This document shows, in pieces, positions 15,448 through 24,518 of a stretch of 64,000 nt of DNA. The position numbers and the translations under genes are program-made. The notes under the pieces are model-generated. The model had not been told where the DNA came from, searched no databases, and was given only the letters and a program-made list of their open reading frames with translations. Origin of the DNA: an uncultured Oscillospiraceae bacterium (lineage in GTDB: Bacteria > Bacillota > Clostridia > Oscillospirales > Ruminococcaceae); the NCBI GenBank assembly GCA_934466475.1, contig CAKSLI010000001.1, positions 124,001 through 188,000 of the forward strand, given 5' to 3'. The first letter of the stretch is position 1. Every line of letters begins with the position of its first letter.

Positions 15448-16506
15448 TTACTTTAAGATGTTCTCCATGAAGTAGCTGTAAAGCTCGCCTGCCATTTCCT
15501 CCTGCTCGGTGGCGCGTGGATGACCGTTCGTGCCACAGCCGGTGCGGCGGAACATAAAGTGCGATACTCTGTCCGAATCCATTTCCTGCGCTATTTCCTC
15601 GAGGGCGTCGTCCCAGGTGTGGTCATGTCCCAGTATCGTCAGTATAAGCACGAACTTTGCCGCAGGGTACTTCTCCATGAGCGTGCGGAGCAGCTTTATG
15701 TAGTTGTCCTTCCACATGCGGCGGTAGCCGGGCTCCTTTATGCGCTCGGGCTCGGGATTGGCGTCATTCTGACCGATAGCGATTATTACCGCGTCAGCGG
15801 TCCACTTTGAGAAATCCCACGTCTTTCTGTCGGCGTAGGGCGTGAACTCGATTTTATCGTAGCAGCTTTCCATTCCGGTGAGCTGGTCTGAGCAGAAATA
15901 CCCGGTGCCGTCAAGCAGGGCGATGCCGCCCTGCGCAATATCATGGAGCTCCGCGTTGAGCTTCCTTGAAAGCGCCATGGGGTAAGCAAAATGTGAGTTG
16001 TCCAGGCGGTTGCGGTGGTCTGCGGGGTCGCACTGCCCCTCGTAATAAATAGCCTCCGTCACCTCGCCTGCGGAAACGCTGTCGCCGTAGACTTCAAGCT
16101 TCATGTCGTACCTGTGTTCAGGGTTGGAGACCTCCGCGTTTTCGTCCACTACTATCCCGACAAATTCAAGATAGTTGTGGGAGGCCATGGTTTTCAGTAT
16201 GCGGAGGGTATGCGGCTTGTCCTCAAGCCCCTCTGCGGCGATGTAGAGCTCGTCCTCGCGGGTCCGCGGGAGGCTTATCTTCTTCATCACTCCGTCAACT
16301 ATAACGGCGAAATGCGTGTCGTCCTGGAAGTTGATGTTCTTCAGGACGACCGCGGCGCTGGTGCCGGTGAAATTCACGTCCGCATAGGTAGCGGGCCATG
16401 TCATTACCGGGCGCTTGGGGTCGTCGAAATCTATTCTTCCTATGTACTGAAAACAGCCGGAATCCGCCGGAATGAGCTTCTTTCCCTTTTCTATTGTGTA
16501 TGCCAT
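15448..16506 (-). CDS. SGNH-type esterase, CE2-like (probable carbohydrate deacetylase)
   Basis: 352 aa. The N-terminal 120 residues form a jelly-roll-like domain as in CE2 acetyl esterases. The C-terminal SGNH domain has the nucleophile block YGDSVSAGE (about 134-142), the Asn block IGQNDAN and the catalytic His in TNGHPRATEQ near the end. No signal peptide is visible, so it appears cytoplasmic, perhaps trimming acetyl groups from imported oligosaccharides. The GH51 arabinofuranosidase 12 kb away suggests plant-polysaccharide use. It is followed by an esterase-unrelated flavoprotein operon upstream. Confidence 0.82.
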   Translation of the reverse strand: MAYTIEKGKKLIPADSGCFQYIGRIDFDDPKRPVMTWPATYADVNFTGTSAAVVLKNINFQDDTHFAVIVDGVMKKISLPRTREDELYIAAEGLEDKPHTLRILKTMASHNYLEFVGIVVDENAEVSNPEHRYDMKLEVYGDSVSAGEVTEAIYYEGQCDPADHRNRLDNSHFAYPMALSRKLNAELHDIAQGGIALLDGTGYFCSDQLTGMESCYDKIEFTPYADRKTWDFSKWTADAVIIAIGQNDANPEPERIKEPGYRRMWKDNYIKLLRTLMEKYPAAKFVLILTILGHDHTWDDALEEIAQEMDSDRVSHFMFRRTGCGTNGHPRATEQEEMAGELYSYFMENILK

Positions 16507-16516
16507 ATCTTTCTCC

Positions 16517-16987
16517 TTATAAATGAACCTTGCAGGATATTTTATCGACCTCCAGCCGGAAAACGCAGACAGCGTTCAGCATTTCCGGGCGGAATTCGCA
16601 GTTTTCGCGCCCTGCCGCCTGCTTCATCAGGCTTTGCAGACCGAGTATCTTTTCGTCAGTGTCAGTGATGATCCCGACTTTTCCCGTGCCGATAACGCTG
16701 CTGAATTCAGCGTAGCAGTCGCAGGGGGCTTCTCCCGGGTGGAGCTGATAGCCGCAGTCCATCTCAAAACCGACCTCGCAGCCCTCGCTGATGAGGTCTA
16801 TCTTTCTGCCATCCTTCGCGCTGTGGAAGTAGAAGAAACGCTTGCCGTCACGCTTCACAAAGCCGAAGTTCAGCGGCACTATATACACCTCGCCGCTGTC
16901 GTTGAATCCCAGACGGCAGCAGTGGCAGCGTGAGATTATCTCGTCTATCTTTGCTTGATCGGTAATTTCGCGGTCTTTTCTTCTCAT
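16517..16987 (-). CDS. Pyridoxamine 5'-phosphate oxidase-family flavoprotein (NimA-like)
   Basis: 156 aa, split-barrel FMN-binding fold. The opening CHCCRLGFNDSGEVYIVPLNFGF segment, the FYFHSAKDGRKIDL block and a C-terminal VFRLEVDKISCK strand are typical of PPOX/NimA-type proteins, which bind FMN or related cofactors and reduce small compounds. It overlaps the 3' end of hemW by 4 bp (16984-16987), so it is cotranscribed with lepA-hemW. Exact substrate unknown. Confidence 0.82.
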   Translation of the reverse strand: MRRKDREITDQAKIDEIISRCHCCRLGFNDSGEVYIVPLNFGFVKRDGKRFFYFHSAKDGRKIDLISEGCEVGFEMDCGYQLHPGEAPCDCYAEFSSVIGTGKVGIITDTDEKILGLQSLMKQAAGRENCEFRPEMLNAVCVFRLEVDKISCKVHL

Positions 16988-18054
16988 GGTTCCTCCTTGT
17001 GCGCTAACAGAAGCGACACGATGTAGTTGTACACCGGAAAGCCCTTTTCGGTGAGCCGCAGCCTGCCGTTTTCCAGCCGGTAGTATTCCGCCGGAATGAG
17101 CCGCAGCGCTGATTCTATCGGCTTGTAGAGCTCCTCCGGGATACCCTCGGAGATACGCAGTCCCATAATTACGCGCTCGTCATAGTCGCCGGGACAGTCG
17201 TCCGTAATTTCCACGGGCTGTCGGTCGGAAGCTATGAAGCCGCGCAGGTCGCGGGGGACGGCGAAGCGCTTTCCGGCGTAGAATGAATGCGCCGCCGGGC
17301 CTATCCCGAGGTATTCCTCGTCCCGCCAGTATTTCAGATTGTGGCGGCACTGGAAGCCCTCCCGGGCGAAGTTGCTTATCTCGTACTGCATGAAGCCGTG
17401 TTTTTCGCAGAGCTCCTGACAGAGCTCGTAGAGGTCTGCCATTTTCTCATCGTCCGCCATGTCGGGTGGCGGCGTCTTGCCGAAAGGAGTTTCCGGCTCC
17501 AGCGTCAGCATATATGCGGAGATGTGCTGCACCGGCAGCCCTGCCAGACGCTCTATCGTGTCGGTAAGGGACTCCGCGGTCTGCCCGGGGATTCCGAGCA
17601 TCACATCGGCGGAAACGCTGGCGAATCCGGCTTCTTCCGCGGCGAGGATAAGCTCCTCTGCCTGCGCGGAATCATGCAGCCTGCCCAGCTTTTTCAGCTC
17701 CCCGTCCTGGAGCGACTGAACTCCCACGGAAATGCGGTTTATTCCGGCGCTTCTCATCATGCGGAGGGTCCCGATATCCGCGGACGCTGGGTTGCATTCA
17801 GCGGATATTTCGGCTCCGGGGGCGGTGTTCACAGCGGACAGGATATCCGCCATGTGCTCCGCTATGAGGTTCGGGGTTCCGCCGCCGAAATATACGGTGC
17901 CGAACTGCTCCGGGTAATTCCGGAGGTTCCGTACCACCGCCCGGGCGTACTCCTGCCGGAGCTCGTCAGCCCCCGCGGTGGAGTAAAAGTCGCAGTAAGG
18001 GCATTTCCGCACGCAGAACGGGACGTGTATATACAGCCCGCGATTATTCATCAT
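16984..18054 (-). CDS. hemW: Radical SAM heme chaperone HemW
   Basis: 356-aa HemN-like protein, known in other bacteria as a heme chaperone rather than a coproporphyrinogen oxidase. The radical SAM motif is [12 protein letters not shown] (about 12-23) preceded by YIHVPFC; GGGTPN and [15 protein letters not shown] follow. The start ATGATGAATAAT at 18054 overlaps the end of lepA (stop at 18044-18046), the classic lepA-hemW arrangement. An upstream in-frame methionine at 18096 lies within lepA and is less likely. Confidence 0.92.
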   Translation of the reverse strand: MMNNRGLYIHVPFCVRKCPYCDFYSTAGADELRQEYARAVVRNLRNYPEQFGTVYFGGGTPNLIAEHMADILSAVNTAPGAEISAECNPASADIGTLRMMRSAGINRISVGVQSLQDGELKKLGRLHDSAQAEELILAAEEAGFASVSADVMLGIPGQTAESLTDTIERLAGLPVQHISAYMLTLEPETPFGKTPPPDMADDEKMADLYELCQELCEKHGFMQYEISNFAREGFQCRHNLKYWRDEEYLGIGPAAHSFYAGKRFAVPRDLRGFIASDRQPVEITDDCPGDYDERVIMGLRISEGIPEELYKPIESALRLIPAEYYRLENGRLRLTEKGFPVYNYIVSLLLAHKEEP

Positions 18055-19861
18055 CGAGCTTGAGGACAGCCATGAACGCCTCCTGCGGGACTTCAACGGT
18101 ACCGAAGGCTCTCATGCGCTTCTTGCCCTCCTTCTGCTTTTCAAGCAGCTTTTTCTTTCGGGTGATATCGCCGCCGTAGCACTTTGCGAGGACGTCCTTG
18201 CGCAGCGCCTTTATCGTTTCGCGGGCGATTATCTTTCCGCCGACCGCCGCCTGGATCGGTATTTCGAACATCTGCCGCGGGATGTGCTCCTTCAGCTTTT
18301 CCGCCATTTTGCGGGCGCGCTCATACGCCTTGTCGTTATGGACGATGAACGAAAGCGCGTCTATAACGTCTCCGTTAAGCAGTATGTCAAGCTTTACAAG
18401 CTTTGACGGAACAAATCCCAGCATTTCATAGTCGTAGCTTGCGTAGCCGCGTGTTCGGGATTTCAGCGCGTCAAAGAAGTCGTACACGATCTCGTTGAGC
18501 GGGAGTTCATAGTGCAGGTCAACGCGGTTCTGGTCGATATACTTCATATCGCGGAACGTGCCGCGCCTGTTCTGGCAGAGCTCCATGATGTTGCCGACAT
18601 AATCGGAGGGCGCGTAAACATGCGCGTTGACTACCGGCTCATAAGCCTGCGCTATCTCCGAGGGGTCGGGGTAGTTTGTCGGGTTGTCTATCATCTTCAC
18701 GGTGCCGTCAGTCAGCTCTATCTTGTAGACAACGGAGGGCGCAGTGGTTATGATGTCGAGGTTGTATTCGCGCTCGATACGCTCCTGGATTATCTCCATG
18801 TGGAGCAGTCCGAGGAATCCGCAGCGGAAGCCGAATCCCAGCGCAATGGAGGTCTCCGGCTCGAATGACAGGGAAGCGTCGTTGAGCTGGAGTTTTTCCA
18901 GCGCGTCACGCAGGTCAACGTACTTTGCGCCGTCCGCCGGGTAGATGCCGCTGAACACCATCGGGTTTACCTCACGGTAGCCTGCAAGCGGCTCTGCGGC
19001 GGGATTTTCCGCGGAGGTAACGGTGTCGCCGACCTTGGTCTCGCCGATAGACTTGATAGACGCCGCGATATAGCCTACCTCGCCGGCTTTGAGCCCTGAG
19101 CAGGGCACAAGCTCTGTGGCTCCCATGAATCCGGTCTCTACAACGGTGAACTCCGCGCCGGTCGCCATCATTTTGATTTTATCGCCGGGCTTTACGGAGC
19201 CCTCCTTAATGCGGACGTAAGTTATAACGCCCTTGTAGCTGTCGTAGTAGCTGTCGAATATCAGCGCTTTCAGCGGAGCCTCAGTGTCGCCCCTGGGCGC
19301 GGGAATGGACTTCACGACAGCCTCCATTACGGCGTGGATGTTTATACCCATTTTCGCGGAGATCTCCGGTGCGTCCTCGGCGGGAATGCCGATTACGTTT
19401 TCGATTTCCTCCTTGACCTCCTCCGGGTGTGCGGAGGGCAGGTCTATCTTGTTGATGACCGGCACAACTTCGAGGTCGTTTTCTACTGCCAGATAGGTGT
19501 TGGCAAGCGTCTGCGCTTCGATTCCCTGAGACGCGTCAACGATGAGAAGCGCGCCCTCGCAGGCAACCAGCGAGCGTGATACTTCGTAGTTGAAGTCAAC
19601 ATGACCGGGAGTGTCGATGAGGTTGAAGATGTAGTCCTCGCCATCGTCCGCGTGGTATTTCAGGCGTACTGCGCGCGCCTTTATCGTGATACCGCGCTCG
19701 CGCTCGATGTCCATGTTGTCGAGCAGCTGCTCCTCCATATCGCGGAGTGCAACGGTCTGCGTCTGCTCCAGAATACGGTCGGCGAGGGTGGATTTTCCGT
19801 GGTCGATGTGTGCGATTATGCAGAAATTGCGTATCTTGTCGAGATAGCTTGTATCAGCCAT
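18044..19861 (-). CDS. lepA: Elongation factor 4 (LepA)
   Basis: Translational GTPase, 605 aa, full length. It has the P-loop [10 protein letters not shown]2 region [23 protein letters not shown] and the LepA-specific C-terminal domain (ending in the region [15 protein letters not shown], then [11 protein letters not shown]). It is the first gene of the operon lepA-hemW-PPOX. The ribosome site AGGAAAG is reasonable. The conserved gene order supports the call. Confidence 0.97.
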   Translation of the reverse strand: MADTSYLDKIRNFCIIAHIDHGKSTLADRILEQTQTVALRDMEEQLLDNMDIERERGITIKARAVRLKYHADDGEDYIFNLIDTPGHVDFNYEVSRSLVACEGALLIVDASQGIEAQTLANTYLAVENDLEVVPVINKIDLPSAHPEEVKEEIENVIGIPAEDAPEISAKMGINIHAVMEAVVKSIPAPRGDTEAPLKALIFDSYYDSYKGVITYVRIKEGSVKPGDKIKMMATGAEFTVVETGFMGATELVPCSGLKAGEVGYIAASIKSIGETKVGDTVTSAENPAAEPLAGYREVNPMVFSGIYPADGAKYVDLRDALEKLQLNDASLSFEPETSIALGFGFRCGFLGLLHMEIIQERIEREYNLDIITTAPSVVYKIELTDGTVKMIDNPTNYPDPSEIAQAYEPVVNAHVYAPSDYVGNIMELCQNRRGTFRDMKYIDQNRVDLHYELPLNEIVYDFFDALKSRTRGYASYDYEMLGFVPSKLVKLDILLNGDVIDALSFIVHNDKAYERARKMAEKLKEHIPRQMFEIPIQAAVGGKIIARETIKALRKDVLAKCYGGDITRKKKLLEKQKEGKKRMRAFGTVEVPQEAFMAVLKLDDE

Positions 19862-19918
19862 TTATTTTATCTTTCCTTTCAGGCGCCGGGCGCCGTTGTG
19901 ATGTTTTTATCTGTGATA

Positions 19919-20638
19919 TCAGGTCGAGTGATCCTCTCCGTACTGGTTGTCGAGGTGCCATTCCAGCTTTTCAAGAATGTCGTAGAAGCTCTCGTCCTCC
20001 CTGTACGGCATTTCGAAGCCCTGCCAGTTGTCGTTTTTCATGAGCTGGCGGACGACATAGAGGTCGTTCTTGCGGTCGGTGGCGCTTTCGGTGTAGTCCC
20101 TCAGCGGCGCGAAAACTCCGTACTGACCCTCCAGCCGGTAGAGTATGAACTCCCCGAACTGGAACACCTTCAGCCCGTTGCCTTCAACCAGGAGTTTCAC
20201 CGTGGTCTTGTCCATGTCCGGAGCGCTTTCGTTCAGCACGAAATATACCTCCGGCACCTTGTGGAGGTGCGCGTCATTGTGCTCGTTTGCAACGTTGTCG
20301 TATTCCGCCTCGTTCCACTCGAACTTGTCGCTGTCGTAAACGTAGAAGTAAGACGTGGGATTCTGGTAGCACTTTACGATCGTGTATTCCGTGCCGTTGT
20401 CCGTTTTCGTGAAAAGCTCGTCATGCGGCTTGTAGAATATTCCGATGACCGTCTTTATTCCGAAGATGAAAAGCCCGGTGCAGGCGAGCACTATCAGCAT
20501 TGGCAGGCATTTCAGCAGGGCGGATTTCCATTTCGGCATTCCGGTGTATTCGCCGTCAGCGGGAACGGTCTCAGGCTCGGCAGGGGCTTGGGTTTCGGTC
20601 AGTTCTTCGGTGGTCTGTGTTTCTTTTTTGTCGTCCAT
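19919..20638 (-). CDS. Single-pass membrane protein of unknown function
   Basis: 239 aa. Residues 1-35 are polar and rich in T, E and P; one membrane helix follows (about 41-65, LPMLIVLACTGLFIFG). The rest is an acidic, aromatic-rich extracytoplasmic or cytoplasmic domain without a motif I recognise. The ATG at 20638 follows AAAGGA; an in-frame ATG at 20677 lies in leader sequence. It is upstream of lepA on the same strand with 57 bp between, so it may be cotranscribed. Confidence 0.7.
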   Translation of the reverse strand: MDDKKETQTTEELTETQAPAEPETVPADGEYTGMPKWKSALLKCLPMLIVLACTGLFIFGIKTVIGIFYKPHDELFTKTDNGTEYTIVKCYQNPTSYFYVYDSDKFEWNEAEYDNVANEHNDAHLHKVPEVYFVLNESAPDMDKTTVKLLVEGNGLKVFQFGEFILYRLEGQYGVFAPLRDYTESATDRKNDLYVVRQLMKNDNWQGFEMPYREDESFYDILEKLEWHLDNQYGEDHST

Positions 20639-20684
20639 GTATTTCCTTTCAGTAGTTCTCAGATTTACAATATACAAAATTTAT

Positions 20685-20842
20685 GGGAACCTCTAAAAAC
20701 CGGTGTGAAAAGCAAAAATGGGCAGGGTGTGCCAGATTCTAGGAAAGCCGACGAAGTAAGGCTGTATGCCTTACGAGGAGGTTTGACGACGAAGATGGTG
20801 CGCACTGCTCATTTTCGCTCACATGAGGTTTTTAGAGGTGAC
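20685..20842. mobile_element. MITE-like palindromic element, copy 1 (158 bp)
   Basis: Ends GGGAACCTCTAAAAACC and GGTTTTTAGAGGTGAC, flanked by TTTAT and CTTAT (4 of 5 bases match as target duplication). The interior has the shared hairpin GTAAGGC-TGTAT-GCCTTAC and GAGGAGG. It carries no credible gene. Internal sequence is of the same subtype as copy 5. Confidence 0.85.
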
Positions 20843-20843
20843 C

Positions 20844-20873
20844 TTATATCATATCCGCAAGGATATGATATAA
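20844..20873. repeat. 30-bp palindrome TTATATCATATCC-N4-GGATATGATATAA, copy 1
   Basis: Perfect 13-bp arms with loop GCAA. It touches the right end of MITE copy 1. The same arms recur at 25946-25975 next to another MITE. The remaining sequence to 21000 shows only a weak hairpin near 20925-20945. Confidence 0.8.
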
Positions 20874-21023
20874 TTGCCGATATGCACGGAGTTCCCGGCG
20901 GGGGACGTATGTGCAAGGCATTTTGATAAACGCTTGCGTTTATTATATCATAAATCGGCGCAAATGTTAAGGGGGGTAACGAGGATTTTTTGGACTTTAT
21001 CCGTGTTTTCACATACTTTTCTT

Positions 21024-21052
21024 TTGACAAAACAACATTTCTGTGATACAAT
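21024..21052 (+). promoter_or_regulatory. Sigma-A promoter of the pyruvyl transferase gene
   Basis: TTGACA and TACAAT with 17-bp spacing, about 50 bp upstream of the start at 21102. Confidence 0.75.
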
Positions 21053-21101
21053 ATAATCGTATTGTTATGTCCAACAAAATAAAGACAAAGGAAGCAAGCA
21101 A

Positions 21102-23447
21102 ATGAAACCAATAAACATAGCCATAACCGCCGCCTGCTTCAGCGGAAACAAGGGCGCCGCGGCAATGCTGCAAAGCTCGATAAAGCAGCTGAAGGAGCGC
21201 TATGGCGAGAAGCTCAACATATATCTGATGTCCACTTACCCGGGCGCTGACAGGAAGCTCATCGCCGAAATGCCGGAGAAATACGACTTTATAAAGGTGG
21301 TCAACGCCAAGCCGGAGCGCCTGCTGTTCATTGCGTTCCCGCTGGCGGTGCTTTACAGCTTTCTGCGGTATATTCCGCCGTTCAGGAAGCTGCTGGAGAT
21401 GTGCAAGATAATCAAGGCGTATTCCCAGTGCGATATAGTTATAGACGAAGCGGGAATTTCGTTCGTTGACAGCCGCGGATTCATCATGAACACATACGCG
21501 TTCGTCTGCGCTGCGGTGCCCATGCTGTGCGGAGTTCCGGTGGTGAAGTACTCCCAGGCGCTCGGTACGTTCAGGAGCGGCTGGAACAGGTTCCTTGCAA
21601 AGTGGATACTCCCGAAGATAAAGCTGATCTGCGCCCGCGGAAAGATAACCCAGGAGAACCTTGCGGGCATAGGCATAACCGAAAATGTGAAGCTCTGCGC
21701 AGACGGAGCGTTTTCCATGCCCGACAGCGAATATTATGCCGAAAAAGTGGAGAAGCTGTGCAGTGAAAGCCTGTTTTTCCGCAAGCGCGTAGTGGCTCTG
21801 TCCATAAGCAGCGTTGTGCAGGGCAAATGCGAGAAAATGGGCAAGGACTACAAGGGCTGCATGGTGCAGTTCATAAACTGGCTCAACGAGCAGGATTACA
21901 ACGTTCTCCTCATCGCGAATGCCGCCCGCGAGGGCAGCGAGAAGCCCCGCAACAACGACCTTATCATCTGCACGGAGGTTTACAATTCCGTCCGCGATAA
22001 GGCGCGCGTTATGTGGGAGTCGCGCGAAATGGCTCCGGAGGAGATACGCGAGCTGCTGGCGCACAGCGAGGTGCTGGTGGCTTCCAGATTCCACGCTATG
22101 ATAGGCGCGCTTGAAAAGTGCACGCCGGTGCTGCTTATCGGCTGGAGCCATAAGTACAAGGAAGTTCTCGACATGTTCGGGCTGGGCGAGTACGCGGTGG
22201 ATTTCTCAGCGCTGGAGCTTGACGCACTGAAGATAAAGTTCATGGGCTTCATCAAGGAAAGCCCGAATATCCGCGAGAAGATAGCGGCTAACCTCCCAGC
22301 TGTACTGGAGAGCAGCCGCGACAATATCCGCTTCATAAGCGAGGAGATAGACAAGGTATACGCAAAGCCCAAAAAGGTGAAGCTGCTTGATTTCAACCGC
22401 CCGGAGCACTACATGGGCGAGCATATATGCTGCCGCATGGGCTACGCCGCCGATGAGAATATCCGTGCAAACGCCGCTTCCGGCGGAATGGTGACGGCTC
22501 TGCTGTGCTATATGCTCGAAAAGGGCGAGATAGACGGCGCGTGGGTCACACGCAGCGAGATAAAGGACGGAAAGCTCGGCTACAAGACATTTATCGCCAC
22601 CACAAAGGAAGAACTTATGGAAAGCTCCTCCTCGGTGTATATGTTTATGCCGCTGATGAAGCACGTTGATATGCTTCGGGAATTTAAGGGAAAGCTGGCT
22701 GTTGTGCTGGTTCCGTGCCAGATGAGGGCGTTCTCCTCCATGCTGGAGAGGGAGCCTGAGCTCCGGGAAAAGGTAGTGCTGAAGCTCGGACTTTATTGCA
22801 GCGGAAGCCACACGGAAAACGCAACTCTCGTCCCCCTGCGCAAGAAAAAGATCCCGCTGGAGGGCGCAAAGCGGCTGTATTACCGCCGCGGCCACTGGAG
22901 GGGGCTTTCTACCGTGCAGTACGAAGACGGCAGCGAAAGGACGCTCAGTTATCCCAAGACGATATGCGCATATAAGAACGCGTATTTCTTCAGCCGCGAG
23001 AGCTGCATGGTGTGCCAGGATCACTACTGCAACAGCGCGGATATCAGCTTCGGCGACATCTGGCTGAAAGAGATGAAGAAGAATCCCATAAAGCACACAA
23101 GCTGCGTTATCCGCAATGAGCGCGCGCTGAAAGCGTTCCAGTCCGCAGTGGACGACGGCGCGATAGTCGCTTCCAGAATAGACGACAGCAAGATGCTGCG
23201 CAGCCAGAAGCGTGCGCTTGTGTTCAAGTTCAACTGCGCAAAGGCAAAGCAGGAGATGTTCGAAAAAATGGGCAGGACGCTGAAGGTCGATGTTTCCGGG
23301 AAGTGCAAATGGAACCATAAGCTGGCGTTCAGGCTCGGCTGGCGCAACATGAATTTCAGCCGTGAAAAGCTCGGACAGCTGGAGAAAATGCCGACCTGGT
23401 TCATCTACTACTATATGTGCTTCATCAGAGTTCTGCTGAGCTTCTGA
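21102..23447 (+). CDS. Fusion: polysaccharide pyruvyl transferase + F420-hydrogenase beta-like domain
   Basis: 781 aa. The N-terminal 360 residues match the polysaccharide pyruvyl transferase family (MLQSSIKQL, VIDEAGISF, ASRFHAMIGALEKCTPVLLIGWSHKYKE). The C-terminal 350 residues match the coenzyme F420 hydrogenase/dehydrogenase beta family (ASGGMVTALLCYMLE, LVPCQMRAF, then SCMVCQDHYCN and ISFGDIW), which carries an iron-sulfur cluster in relatives. In gut bacteria such domains often appear as neighbours in capsule or exopolysaccharide loci; here they are one chain. The next gene, 13 bp on, is a flippase-like membrane protein, so a surface glycan role is likely. Confidence 0.85.
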   Translation: MKPINIAITAACFSGNKGAAAMLQSSIKQLKERYGEKLNIYLMSTYPGADRKLIAEMPEKYDFIKVVNAKPERLLFIAFPLAVLYSFLRYIPPFRKLLEMCKIIKAYSQCDIVIDEAGISFVDSRGFIMNTYAFVCAAVPMLCGVPVVKYSQALGTFRSGWNRFLAKWILPKIKLICARGKITQENLAGIGITENVKLCADGAFSMPDSEYYAEKVEKLCSESLFFRKRVVALSISSVVQGKCEKMGKDYKGCMVQFINWLNEQDYNVLLIANAAREGSEKPRNNDLIICTEVYNSVRDKARVMWESREMAPEEIRELLAHSEVLVASRFHAMIGALEKCTPVLLIGWSHKYKEVLDMFGLGEYAVDFSALELDALKIKFMGFIKESPNIREKIAANLPAVLESSRDNIRFISEEIDKVYAKPKKVKLLDFNRPEHYMGEHICCRMGYAADENIRANAASGGMVTALLCYMLEKGEIDGAWVTRSEIKDGKLGYKTFIATTKEELMESSSSVYMFMPLMKHVDMLREFKGKLAVVLVPCQMRAFSSMLEREPELREKVVLKLGLYCSGSHTENATLVPLRKKKIPLEGAKRLYYRRGHWRGLSTVQYEDGSERTLSYPKTICAYKNAYFFSRESCMVCQDHYCNSADISFGDIWLKEMKKNPIKHTSCVIRNERALKAFQSAVDDGAIVASRIDDSKMLRSQKRALVFKFNCAKAKQEMFEKMGRTLKVDVSGKCKWNHKLAFRLGWRNMNFSREKLGQLEKMPTWFIYYYMCFIRVLLSF

Positions 23448-23460
23448 CCGGGGGAAATAC

Positions 23461-24444
23461 ATGAAAAAGCCTGATAAGAAAACGATACTGAAAGCACTGA
23501 AAATACTGTTCGGCGTGCTGGTCGTGGTGTTTCTGGTGTGGTACTTCTGGAAGAACTGGGACGAGTTCTCCGAGAAGATAATGAACGTTGACATGGGGAT
23601 ATTCGTGTTCTCTATGCTGTTCTATTTCGTCTACAAGATAACCCTGGCGTCGCTGTGGCACTACATCACTAAGCTGAACGGCTGCGCGATAAAGTACGAA
23701 AAAGCGGTGACGAGCTACCTTTACTCTATCCTCGGAAAGTACATCCCAGGAAAGGTGTTCATGCTTGCCGCCCGCCTCACCTACTACAAGGAGGAGGACG
23801 CTCCGCTTGCCAAGGTGACGGTGTGCTTCTTCATTGAGAATGTCTGCACGCTTCTGGGCGCGGCTATGCTGTTCATCGTGTCGCTGCTGTTCTTCCCGAA
23901 CGAGCTCCTGGAGAACTACAAGTGGCTGACCGTTGCGCTTATCGTGGTGTTCTTCGTGTGCATACATCCGAAGATAATCAACTTCTTCCTCGGTATCATC
24001 GGAAAGCTGTTCAAGAAGGACCTGAAGATCCCGATGAAGTACTCGCAGATGCTGAAGGTAGTCCTGCTGTTCATCGGCAACTGGCTTATAGTCGGCGTGG
24101 GATTCTTTATTCTGACGAAATCCATTTACCCTGCCGTGGAGTACTCAGAGCTCCTTTTCTGCGCGGGTATCTGGGGCGTTTCCGCTATAATGGGTATCCT
24201 CGCGATATTTGCCCCGTCCGGTCTTGGCGTAAGAGAGGGTATCATCGTTGCCGGGCTGTGCCTCATCATGCCGCAGAGCGACGCTATGGTGGTCTCCGTG
24301 GTCTCAAGGCTGTGGCAGACTATTCCGGAGCTTGTGCTGGTTGCGCTGGCGTTCATCTGGTCAAGAATACGGAATATGTCGAGGATAAAGCTGAAAAAGG
24401 GCGCGGATTCCCCGCAGGAACTTCCGGACAAGACGGAAAAATAA
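23461..24444 (+). CDS. Flippase-like membrane protein (LPG synthase TM/UPF0104 family)
   Basis: 327 aa with eight or so hydrophobic helices. The family pattern of lysylphosphatidylglycerol-synthase transmembrane (AglD-like) proteins is seen in SYLYSILGKYIPGKVFML and PSGLGVREG. Members move or modify lipids and lipid-linked glycans. It lies 13 bp after the pyruvyl transferase fusion gene and is probably its partner. No MprF aminoacyl-transfer domain is attached. Confidence 0.8.
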   Translation: MKKPDKKTILKALKILFGVLVVVFLVWYFWKNWDEFSEKIMNVDMGIFVFSMLFYFVYKITLASLWHYITKLNGCAIKYEKAVTSYLYSILGKYIPGKVFMLAARLTYYKEEDAPLAKVTVCFFIENVCTLLGAAMLFIVSLLFFPNELLENYKWLTVALIVVFFVCIHPKIINFFLGIIGKLFKKDLKIPMKYSQMLKVVLLFIGNWLIVGVGFFILTKSIYPAVEYSELLFCAGIWGVSAIMGILAIFAPSGLGVREGIIVAGLCLIMPQSDAMVVSVVSRLWQTIPELVLVALAFIWSRIRNMSRIKLKKGADSPQELPDKTEK

Positions 24445-24449
24445 AAGAC

Positions 24450-24491
24450 CGGGCGGTATTTCTCACTGCGTGAAGCAGGAAATATCGCCCG
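24450..24491 (+). terminator. Hairpin after the flippase-like gene
   Basis: GGGCGGTATTTC and its near complement GAAATATCGCCC flank a 17-nt loop. No T run follows, so termination is uncertain; it may attenuate transcription into cca. Confidence 0.5.
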
Positions 24492-24518
24492 TATCTGCCG
24501 AAAATGGAGGTGAGCCGT

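Noticed and set aside
22206..23594. 462-aa open frame opposite the pyruvyl-transferase fusion
   Set aside because: Shadow frame; its composition (H, A, L rich) and lack of motifs do not support a gene.
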